Below the pieces are notes generated by a model, which saw only the letters and a list, made by a program, of their open reading frames with translations, did no database searches and was not told the origin of the DNA. From assembly GCF_028858725.1 (NCBI RefSeq), contig NC_084772.1, positions 20,623,548 through 20,687,547 on the forward strand: a stretch of 64,000 bases of DNA, written 5' to 3'. The stretch comes from Colius striatus. Taxonomy: Eukaryota > Chordata > Aves > Coliiformes > Coliidae. The translations under genes and the position numbers were made by a program. Positions 42,401 to 54,400 of the stretch are shown here, in pieces. Every line of letters begins with the position of its first letter. Position 1 is the stretch's first letter.

Positions 42401-45400
42401 CTTGGGCTTGTCTAATGCCACAAAGCTGCTGACTGGGCTGAGCTTTCACTTGCTTCAGAGCAAATACTGCCTAAAACCTTTCTTGCTCTTCTAAATCCTT
42501 TGCTATTTCCATGCACTGCTCATTTCCCACTCCCCAGAGCCTGTTGCTTGTTATAGAGATTGGCAAATGTCACACAGAGGATGACAGTGACACATATGCT
42601 GAATGCCCTTCCCTCCTCCCCATCTCCCTTGCACTGAGCCACCCCTCACTGCCACCACACCAGCTTGTCACCAGCCCCCAGAGCCAACTGATCACAGGGC
42701 AGCTTGGGGAGGAGCAGATCTCAACCTTTCTTCATGAGCTGGAGGCTTTTCCCCGTGGGACTCTTTCCACACTGGCAAATGCTCTTTCCCACATCCTGCA
42801 GCTCATTTTTACAGGACCCTAGTGCCAAAACCAGAAACAAACAACAGTTCCCCAAATGATTCAGCTTGGAGATCACCCTCTCCTGAGGTTACAGCCTATA
42901 TCCACACACACAGGTTGAAGCCCAGAGCATTCAATGTAGATATTTCAGCCTTAATGAAACTCAGAGGTACGAGGGGGATCAGCAGCAGCTTTGTAGATCA
43001 CCAGTCTCTCCAGGAGATTGTCAGTGGGAGCACTGGCCACAAGCCTGTCCCCATGAGGCTGAGGCCCACAGGGTGCTTCAGAACGGGGCTAAAGCGATGG
43101 CTAAAGGTGGGAAGCACAAATAGCAGCAGTCAGGAGGCTTATTTGCTGCTCAGAGCACCCAATGCTTTAAGACTCTCAACACACACTGAGCATCACAGGC
43201 AAAACCACAATGCACACCTCTGAAGCAAGGTTACTGCCTGACATCCAGCTCAGTGCACCCTGAGCACACACAGAACCAGCACAGCACATCTTCACCACCT
43301 CACCTCCACCCAACGTGTGATGCACGGGATGGCAGTGCCTGCCTTTGCTCTCCAGCTCGCAGCAGGATCACACACCAGAGCTGCTCACTCCCATCAGCTC
43401 AGAGCTAAGGAATGTTCCTGCAGCCTCACCCCCTGCCCCCACCAAGGACACAGCAAACTGCAAACCGACAAATAAAAGCATGGGAGGAGGAAGGAGTATC
43501 TGGGCATTTCAAAGGGTTTTATTGGCTCACTGTCACTCTGCATCCTGCCCTGCCTGTCAGAAAGCAACTGCATTGGTACGAGTCGAGGGAAACACACAGA
43601 GCCCACGTCAGAGCTGGGAGCAGCCTTCCCAGAACACACAGACACAGGCAGGCTCAGATGTACCCAGGGGCTGGCTTCTGAGAGCTCAGTCCTCAGGGAC
43701 CTCAGTGGCTGGGTCTGACAGCAACGGCCAGACTGTGAGTTCCCGCTCGAGCGGACAACAGGATTTCCCAGTGACTCAGAGCACATGCAGGCAAGAAGAG
43801 CTACGAGTTGCATCATTCATTCACAGGGCTCTGGGAGCCCACTGCAGCCACAGCACCACAGTGACATGTGGCAGCCTGAGAGGATTTAAGTGCCTGTATA
43901 TCACTCAGCTAAAGGCCGCTTGCAGGGGCTCTTTAGGCAGGGGAGAGCAAAGCCAGTACCGAAGCAGGGGACTGTGCATCCCAGATCACATCCAGATGCC
44001 TGCTTCCATGCTCCTCCCTCAACTCCTAGAATCTAGTTTCCAGCCTCTAGAACCTAGTGTCCTCTCCATACAAGTGCATTTAAAGTTTGGAGAAATGAAA
44101 GTGTTGGAAACCTTCCCAAAGAAGAGCACATGATGGAATGTATCCTACAGAAAGAAAGCAAAGGAGGAATGTCACATTCACTTTTTCTGGTCATGACTTT
44201 CCAGCCCCTTTGGTACTTCAGGGGTGTGGGGACATCAGGAGTAAGATTGAAATGGCACACAGCTGTGTTCACTGGGGAGGATAACCCTGTGTCCACGGGC
44301 TGCTGCACAGGGCACAGGGCAGCAGGAGCTGAGCCTTGGCTGACCTGCTTCAGCACACAGCCAAAAGCAAGCAGTGAGGAACTGTGCTGATGAACCTGCC
44401 ACACCACCTCCCCCAAACTGAAACCCCTGTCCCAGGGTCCCTCTGCCCTGGTTGTTTAGGGGAGATATCATGCATCTAATTAGGAAGACACAACCAGCCT
44501 GGGCTTGGAGGCTTTTCAGCATCAAGCAGCAGGTCAGCACTATCTGTATTTGCAGGGTGGCAGCTCTGTCACCTCACAGCAAGACGGTGAGATATATGTG
44601 CCTCCAGCCAGCACTGCCCAGACGTACAGGGGAGGAGAAAATAAAGGTTGGCAAGGCCAATTTACACTGTGTCTATGCTACAGGGGAGAGGGGGGAGAAG
44701 AAAACACAGTGAAACATCACTGAGCACAGACCACAACTCACCTACCAAAGAATCCCAACGGGGAGGAGGGCAGGGAGCCGAGGATCCAGGATTCACTTTG
44801 ACCAGTGATTGTGCTAAAAATAAAGCTCTCCTTGTTTACAGAGGGATATTTAAAGGGTGAGCTAACACATCTAAAAGCACACTTTTCCCACTAGTGCAGA
44901 CAGCCCTCAGAGGTGTGACAGTGACATTCCCTTCCCCATTTAGGCGTTTGGTTTCTGTGACAATGGGCTGCTCCAGCCTCCACAGTCAATGCTGCCTTTC
45001 CCCAGGGTCGTTTGTCACCCTCTGGTTCTGTGTGGAGTCGTGGGATGGCAGTGCTGGACATAAAAGGCAAAAGCTTTCTACGCAGCCCAAAGTTGAAAAG
45101 CAACAGAAGCGTCTACACTCAGCCCTTAAAAACACTTTGGTGCCAGATAAACGGGCTCTGAGCAGGGCTGAGGGCTCCTTCCACACCACTGGTGATTCAC
45201 AGCCCTCCAAGTCACAACCTCTCTGCTCTGCTTTTCCCACCAAGTAACAATATTTGTCTTTCCTAAAGGAGTGTGGTGGAGTCACTACACTTCAAATGCT
45301 TTCAACATAGGGAAGGCTAAAACCCCCTCAGTCTCTCCCAGCAGGAAGAACCCTGCAGCCAGCGAGGTGAAAGGACAGGTGGGGGGCTTTTTCAGTACAA

Positions 45401-48400
45401 CTCCCACGGCAAATTCCAGTGGCTGCTCAACTTCTCAGGGGAGCAGAGGGCTAGGGTTTCTTAAAGCAGAGAGGTTGATTCCTTTGATTCAAGATGCTTA
45501 CCCTACAAGGCAGGGGCACTGCTCTGCTCACCTCGGGTGAGCCGCTCCACATGAACAAGGAGGGAAAGCAGCACGGCCAGAGCTTTACTGTAAGTCAGGG
45601 TGATGATACAATGCAGGGAAAGATCAGACTGTGCTGCCCTAAATCCTGCAGGACCTTTCCTAAGGCTCCAGGCAGTGGCTGTTGGCACAAGCCAGTGCTG
45701 CAGCAAGTTTAGTGTGACCCACTGGGGCCGTTCTCATGAATCATTCTAGGAACAAGGATTTGAGCGTGACCCGACGTGACACAGTCTGTCTGATCCAACA
45801 GCCCCTCTGCAAAGGCTCTGTGTAATTAGGATAATAGCAGCTAGAAAGCTGCAGTGATTGCAGATGTAAGAGGGTTCTTTTACTTATTACTTCTGGCAGA
45901 AGTAGGAGATGCTGTGTTTTGACTGCTGTAGAGAGAACATGCTCACAAAGTGCCATTCACTTCATCTCTTCTGGTGCCTGCTCTAGCCTAGCTGAGGCTG
46001 AGCTTCGTTTCAAGAGACTCAAACCACAGGGGAAGTCAAAAGAAGTTTGGCTTTCTAAAGATAACAGCAGGTCTGTCTTCAATTATTTACCCTGTCCTAG
46101 TAGTCCCAGCTGGTTTCAGGCATGTCACTGAACCTGCTCCACTGGCACGCACCTGCACAGTCAGGTAATTCCTCCGTTCCTGATAGGAACCAAGGATAAA
46201 CTGCCTGATACAACATAGGACCCAGAACCTCACCCCTCACATTTTATAGGCATGTTCCTTTGAACCCAAGTCCAAGCTTCCTCCCACACAGATGACAACC
46301 GGAACCAATGCCTCCAAAGCAGAAAAGGATCATGACAATCCCCACATAGAGGATGATTGTCATGGACTCGTTCTGTGTGGCTACAAAGGAAAGGCAGGAT
46401 GTAGTAAACCTGCCCTGTGGGCATGTGGTTTTGGCCAAAGCAAACAGTATGTGAATGGAGCCTTAATACAGGTAAACTGGGGCTTGGTATTTATGATGCA
46501 ACAGTCTTGGCAACCATGCTACAGAATAAGGCAGGGCTGCAGCTCTCCTGGGGTATCGGAACATGGCCACGGATTGGAGGTGGAGTGAAGGCAGTGCTCA
46601 GGGAGCCTTGGGTTGGAAAAAAAGCCAAGCAGGCAATCCACAGGAGAAAAAAGGATCCAAATCCAGCACCATATGTAACTTGCTTTGCTCAACCCACCAT
46701 CTTTAGCAGCTTTTCAGGTGAAACAGCTCTGAAATGAATGCAGGAATTCTCGAGCTACTGGCAGGGTGCAGCACGTGAGGTGATGTGCTCTGGGAGCCTC
46801 GCACAACGTCCTTCATTTCATCTCCTAGAGGTTTCCCTGGTCTTGGCCTGTAGTGCTTACTCTATAATTCAGTATACATCTATATAAGAGGGAGAATTAG
46901 GTGTTAAGTAGCTTGCTTGAGAGAAGTTACCATGGATTCCTGGCTTTGGTATCACAGAAGCAGAACGCAAATGCGTAGTAGGATAAGGAACTTGTGGAGA
47001 GAAAGGGGAAGACTGAAGACCTCAGCTTCCATGCCAGGGAAACTGCAACTGTAATAGTGTCCACATACAGAGGACAACTCACACAAGGATTCCTATTTGC
47101 AACTCACACATTTCCAAAGCACTCAGCCCTTTTAAGCTGCTGCCTCCGTTTCCCATCTGCCACGGGCTGATGCTGATTTTCTCTTCGCGGTTACTTACAG
47201 CACAGTTCTCGGCTGCCTTCCACTTCCCCATCCTCCAGCAAAGGCTGCTCCTTTCACTCTTCACACAGTGCAGTTTTCTACCAAAGATGGTGCAAGCAAG
47301 TTTCACACAGAGGCAAGCTGAGCCCATGGTCAGCAAGAGCCAAGCCACACGGAGGACAGCAGCACATGGCACAGACATAAACCGCTCCACAGGATTTCAA
47401 GAGAAGTGCTGCCCGAGCTCACAAGGTCAGACACACGTTCTAAATAGTTCCTCCACACAGCCCAAACAAGGAAACAGGTTACACTGATTACCAATGCCTT
47501 AAAGTGGGACCCACCCCACTTTATACTCAGGTGGCTGTGATGACACAGTGTCTTCCAATAGTCTCGGGTGTCTATTTCTAATAGCACAATCGAACGTGAG
47601 ACACACGCAAGGACACGGACAAAAACAGTCAGGGAAATTTCAACTTGATGGGTATTGAGTGAAGGCTCATGCCCTGCAAGGTGCTAAAGAGAAAAAGCAG
47701 AAAGAAAAACTTCACAGATATTTCTTCAAGGACGAGCCCCTGAAGAAACTTAACAGCAACCAGTGTGTAGAAGGAAAACGCTTAGCGGCATTATGAGGCT
47801 GTTGGAAAGGAGCACTTGGCCCCAGAGCAAATGTGTCTATATTAAAATCAACTTGTAACAATAAACATCCCTAGCAATAGTTTACATTTGCCTTTTTGTT
47901 TTATTTCCTAAAACAACAAGTGTGGAGGGATCAGGGAATGGATGCATCAACAAAAGGAAAAGGCAAAGGCTGCCCTACCCTAGAGCTTAAGGAAAGTGAT
48001 TGCCTCAGACCCACCCTGAGACCATGAGCTCGGGATGTCTGTAATGAATGGCCACAGACACCCTGAATGTGTCACAGCTCCATCTCTCTTCTGGCTTTCA
48101 ACTGCAGGAAGCCCTTGGTGCTGAAACAGGCTCGGGGCTGGGAGCCAGAGAAGGCAGCGCAAAGCGGGCTGATGCGAGCATTTCCTCGTGTAGCACAGAT
48201 GCCAGAAGCATCCACACCCTCAAGTTTCCAGAATGCTACAAGAATAAATTAACAAGCACTTACTTGCCATTCTCTCTCAAGAGCTCTGGCAACCAGTGCA
48301 GCACAGTCTGGGCCAAAAAGGCAGCACCAGAACTGCCTGGAGGAGGAGCTCAGTGAAGAATTTCTCAGTCCGCAGGTACTGCAGAGGCTGGAGCTCAAGC

Positions 48401-51400
48401 CCATAATAAATACACCCCTCACTCAGGCACCAAGGAGCCAGAGTAACACAGTTTGCACTATTCAAACTGTGTGATACATGGAAAACTACAAAGAATTCAT
48501 TAATGCTAAGGGAACCAACCCCTAGCTGGTGGTAGGAGTTACTTAGAAAGACACTTGTGCCATTACTGACAAAGACTCTGGATGACGTGATGCAGCAATT
48601 CCACAAAACAGGTCACTTCAACACAGGAAGACAACCCAAATATAGACTCTGCAGTGGGAGAAAGAGGTCCACTTCTTCCATTCCAAGCAAATGAAAAGGA
48701 TGCCCTAACTGTCAGAAGCTAAACATCCATTCCACCACGTTCACCTTATACGGAACACCAACCTAACAGCAACCAACACTCACTAATACTCTATGTGCAC
48801 GTTAGGCACCGCAGACACATCACCATCCTTGCCAAACAGATGGCCAGCTCCTGGACCTGCAAAACACAGCATCTTACCTGCCCACAACAACACCACACTT
48901 ACACAGAAGCACCTTCCCACAGTTGTAGTGAATTAGGTTCCACAAATGCACGGGAGGGTGGCTGAACACCAGCCTCGAGTGCCAAACCTGGGTCATGAAC
49001 CTAACGAAAAATCCCCGGCAGGGCTGAGTCTGAATCATGCCACCTACACCATGCAGAGGGCCAGAACTCAGCTCTGCATGCTGGCTGGCAAGAAACTGCT
49101 TTCTCATCCATCCCATTTGACCTATTGGCCACATCTGACTCCGGGACTATGAGACTATTGGAATATCTGAAATACCTGTTGGTGTTGCTTTGAATTACAC
49201 CCACCGTGGAGAGTTTCTCTGAAAAAAGCCTTCCCAATTTGTTCATGTCAGAAGAGGAAGACTCTGAAGAATCTCAGTGGTAATGTAAATCATTCAAATA
49301 CAACCAAATTTAATGGGACATTTGTTGTGAGAGCCAAGAAAGCAGTGCCAAGAAATGCAGGAGTTGCTTGCTGTGTTTCAAGAGTCCTCTAAACCTGCAT
49401 CTATTTCAGGAGAGTCCTGCTAGTGTCTGAGGCTGTTTAATGCTACTCTCGCTAATTAAACGTGGACTTAAAAAGCAGCCTCAGCCTTACAACATCAGCC
49501 ATACAGCAGGGATTCTACAAAGACCCCTTCCTCCCTCTCTGATCAAACAAGTGCATATTTACTGATGCAGCTTAGTCACTTAATCCACCTTTCTGGAGGA
49601 GGAAGAAAAGAGAAAGTCTTCAAAGCTTCACACCCTGCTTGTCCTGGCAGATTAATTCCAAGTAGCAACACTGCAGAATAAATGCATCTTAAAGACATAA
49701 GCAGAAGATGTACTTTGTATATGCACTGCTTACCTTCTAATACCTGCACAGTTGAAAATCTGCCCGTGGCTTCACTTTAGCTAGCTGGTCAGACAGCCAA
49801 GCTTGTCAGATTTAAGGTAAAACCTGAATACCAAATAAAGATGCTCCTGCTTTCAACAGGCTGATTTCCAGTTGCAATGCTGATGCAGGCACTCAAGGCA
49901 TGTGCTCATACACAAACCCTGCCAAACCCTGGATTTGATACCATTCTCCTAAGTCCCAATGAAGGGAACGAGGAACTGACGTGTTCCTGTGACGTGCTGT
50001 TAGGTATGACTCAGTTCTGCACCCACTGCTACTAATTCTTCCACTGTTAGGCTGTTCCTAAAAAAGGAGATGAATGAGAACTAGGTGGTCATTTTCCTGG
50101 CATTCCACACTTGCAGGAGAACCACCCAAAGCAATATTTCAGAAGCTGCACGGGAAGGCTAAAGAAACCTTAAAGAAGATTATAACACTGTAGGCTTGGA
50201 AGAAGCAGATATTGCCACAGCAATACTGGGGGTTTTAGTGCCAGATTAGCATACACCATTGACATGTGATAAAAGGCTTCAGAAGCTAACAATCAAATTG
50301 CTGCTTTGACATTGAAGATGAAGAGTAAAGTTCCATGCAGCTGACAGGAGTTCTCAAGCTTCTGTGGAGCACATTATATTGTCAAGAAATAAGTAAATGA
50401 TAGAAGAAGCTGTTCTGTAGCACACAGGGCTGTGTGGCAGGCTGGGTATAAGAATGTGTGCAGGAAGAATGGTGCAGGCACTTGTGAAACACCAAGCAAG
50501 AACCAGCTCAGCATCATGCCTTGTCTCCTTTATCTACAGGGAACTTACTGTGCTGCAATTCAAAGGCCTCTCACCTGTAGGAAATCAGCAAATCAACAGG
50601 TGGAAATAAGGAATGTGCATGTTGCCTTTAAATAGGCAATGTGAAGCTTTCCACCCTTGAGCCATCTCTAGAACATACATAGGGTATGAGGTCATGCTCT
50701 CTCATTTTGTAATGACTTTTGTTAAGATTTATCCATCCAATTCAATCAATGTTAACACAGGTGGCAGACAGCAGCAGGAGGGAATCTGTCCCACTTGTAC
50801 TGTGAGACATCAGGGATACACTTTCAACTGCATGCTGTTCTAAGTCACTGTTCCAGCCACTACCTGGATGTCACCTCTCCAATGGGATAAAAAAGGGCAA
50901 GATTAAACTGTTTTAGGTCATACTTCTGCTAAATGGTCTTGCAACATAGATAAACAAGTTCTTTCAAAACTACACTTGCTACCTAAAGAAATATGCTGTT
51001 AGAAAAGTGCATTCTTGTTTCAATTAAAAAATAGACTGTAGAAAGATGAAAAAAAACCCACACAGGTATGTTGGAAGTGCAGTGTGAGTGCCCATCCCAC
51101 TGTGATGCTTTCTCAAAGGGGAAAAAAGAGAGGAGCCAACAACAAGTACCACAGATTCCCATTTGTCTATAGAGCCTGGAAGGTGCACCTGGGGCACAGA
51201 GTACAGAATCCTTAGCAGTTGCATTCTTTGCCACGTAGAGTACTCGTACTGTAAGGCAGATGTCAAATCTGAGAAGTCAGGACCTAGTAACTGTCCCTGC
51301 AGCCTCTTCAGAAGGGATATTATTTGGTTTAGATGAGACCATATTTGAGGGAATTCAAAGAAGCGTTGTGCTTTCCTGCAGAGGCACAAATTCTCAGTTT

Positions 51401-54400
51401 CTTGCACTTTTCCTGTTGCAAGATACACAGCTACCAGGTGGACTTTGTGATCAGGAGCCCTTTGCATTCGCTGTCACCATGTACCAGTTCTGAAAGCTCT
51501 AGCCATCCAGCCTTAGAGGTAAAAATAACACCCGGTTTATGAGCTACCCGAGTGACCCCACAGCCTGAAAGCATTAAGCTGAACTTACTGCAGATTCTCA
51601 CAAGCAGGGAGCACTGGCTGTTTCACAGGGAGCACAAAATAAGCCACACTAATGACAAACAGCTTGACCCATCCTGCTATGAGAAGACTTCCCCACAGTT
51701 GAATTCCCACACTTATATTTGGCAATCATAACCAGCATTCATGTTGTCTGATGCAAGACAACTTCTTCCATACCAGCTATCTGCAGATTACAACCCTGAT
51801 AGCAGAAAATACCTATTTGTAGTTAAATCCTAAATACCACCCACCTTGTTTGCCTCAGCACCTTAAGGGGAACCAATTTCCCTATTCCAACCATTCCTTC
51901 TTCCCTTCTTTCTTTCAAGATTGTGATTTATGTAGATTATCTTAAAGCCTAGGAATTCAGTTTCTGTACTTTGCAGTGGCAAATACCAAACAGTACGTTG
52001 TTTATTCAACTGTTCAACACCCGTGAGTAACACTCCAAGGGGAAACAACTCACTTTTGTTGTTTTCCCTCTTGCTAGACACCATGCAGCCAATTGCATTT
52101 TATGTTGAGACACAAAGTTTGCAAAGAACACAGCTGGTACTGTTCCACATGGCTGGGTTTTGGCTACATAGTAAGTCAACTGTATTCCAGCCCAGAGCCC
52201 CAAATTCCTCTATTGCTTCCTAAACTGTCCTTCCCCTCTTTGAGATAACTCATTAACGTATGCTCTAGAGCATATGCACAAACAGGCCATTTTTCCTACC
52301 TAGTGCTCTTGAAGAAAAAAGAGACAATGTCTCACTGGGTAGTTTGGAACAGACATGTAACAAAGCTGCTTGCTAGTCTGTAGAAGTTTTGTGTGACTCC
52401 CTGAGTCCTTGGACCAGATTTCCTTCATTTGTTGTTCCTAGTTCATGATGTGGTTTTGGCACCAGGCAGACAAAAAGCTAAGTCCAGAAAAATCAAAGTT
52501 ACAGACAACTAACTTGCTGAAGGCGATTCATGCTGAACTAACCTTTGTGTAGCAAAGGAGACAAACAAAAACTTAACCCAAAGCATAAACAAAAGAGTAG
52601 CCAGCGGTGTAGGGGGAATGAAGATTAAAGAAGAAACACATGGAGATGACGCAGATCTGTAGAACTAGCAACTCTCTCCTTAGCATTACAAGATAAGTTC
52701 TGCTTCAAGACAACTATTAATTGCTGGCAAAAGAAAGCTGGAGCCACATTACTTAGTGGATAAACTTAAGTGGAAAAAGAGACCTGGCATCAAGAAACTT
52801 CATGCTGCAATCCACTCTGTCACTGAACAGATCTTGCCACGGGCAAGGCTGCTTCACCCCGTCTGTGTTTTCCGATCAGTAGAGACACCTCATCCTATGT
52901 ATTTTGGGAAGGATCCTGCAGATGAAAAGCTTCTAATAATAAGTAACATGTTCTCAAAGGCTTTGTCACTGCAATGTGTTCCTGCCCAGCGAAACTTTGA
53001 CATAAGGCAGTAACAAAGTCTATCTGATGGATGCTCCGATTCTGCTGGCTTCTCAGAAAAAAATGTGGCTGCCACGTGCACACTTGGTCATTTTCTCTGT
53101 GCCACTGATAAAGCCACATTGCAGAGAGACAGGAAAGTACTAAAATTAGCTTTTTGATGAGGCTCTACTTGAGGAAAAATCCCCATCAGTGGAACTCCTT
53201 TCTAACCCTGCTGCAGCTCTCCCAGTTGGGTGAGCAGATTTCCTCAATAAATGCATTCTACTTGGACGGAAAGCCCACGTGTCAGCATACTTACCTTGTG
53301 TCCCTGAAAACCTATCTAGGAATGAGTAAGTTTCAATCTTGCCTGAAGAATGTTCAATTTGCTACTCTGTTCTTTATCCTACAACCTGTGCCCAGCTCCT
53401 GGAAACACTATCTACCAAATACTTGCTCAGTTTGTGTATGAAGATATTTACAGGCTGTATGTCTTCCCCTAACGACCCTGTGCAGCCACCTTTGAATGCC
53501 TGTGATCCTCAGAAGGTGAAGGAATCTTAATACAATCTTCCTTTGGACAGCACAAACAAGCAGACTTCTCTTCACAACCTCAAAATGAAAAGAACACCTG
53601 ACTGTAACTTCAGACACCAAGTAAACGCTGTATAAAGCCCTCCCAAAAATCACATCCTCTCCCCAGGAGCTACCAGTGGAGTAGAACATGGACTGAATAG
53701 GAAATGAGGAGAGAAAGGCAACAAATGGTCCTGTATTTAAAGGAGGAGGAATTTTGGTGGGGTGACTTTGCAGTCACAGGCAGGATGGAAAATGCAAAAC
53801 TAGAGACTTAAAAAAGACCAGACAGACAACATAAACTGCAGCAGAAGAAAGTGATCTGTATGCCATGGCAGACAGACATCGGTGGCCTTAAATTCATCAC
53901 ATCCTGACTGAACTTCTCTGCAAGGCAACATCTCATGAGATACAAGGCTTAGTAGGAAAAACAAAAAGGTTTCCAGCGTGGTATCAGTGCACACGGAGCT
54001 AGGAAACACCTCACCTCAAAACTGGTGCTGAAAACAGCCAGGCACTGCAGCACAGGCCACGTTCAGCACCAGCTGCTCGTGACAGATAATCTCCCGGCTG
54101 CACGTTATCCCCTCACCTCCGTTCGCACACGAACCTCCGCCCTCAGCACTGCAGGGTCACAGCGGGGCTTTGCGGGAGGCTGGGGAAATCCCACGCCAGC
54201 ACATAGCAAAAGGCACGCTGCATGTACCGCATGCAGCCGGGGCTCACAACCACCTCACGGGCATTTGGGGACGCTTTTTCCCCTTGGTTTATTTGGGATG
54301 GGGTCACATTTCTTACTCGTGCTGTTCAAAACAGCCCCCCAAAAACGGCCAGCACGGGGCAGAGCGCGTCTCCTGCACCGTGACGGGCTGAAGGCAGCTA

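Noticed and set aside
43345-44133. A 262-codon open frame on the plus strand inside SLC7A5 intron 1
   Set aside because: It opens at TTG and its composition looks like random translated DNA. I see no splice-site support and no domain or family resemblance; length alone is not decisive at this base composition.
51024-51467. A 147-codon minus-strand ATG frame in SLC7A5 intron 1
   Set aside because: It has no recognisable domain, and I saw no acceptor of matching phase to link it to exon 1. It is most likely a chance frame.
52756-53013. An 85-codon plus-strand ATG frame in intron 1 with a basic N-terminus
   Set aside because: It matches nothing I recognise and shows no flanking gene signals.
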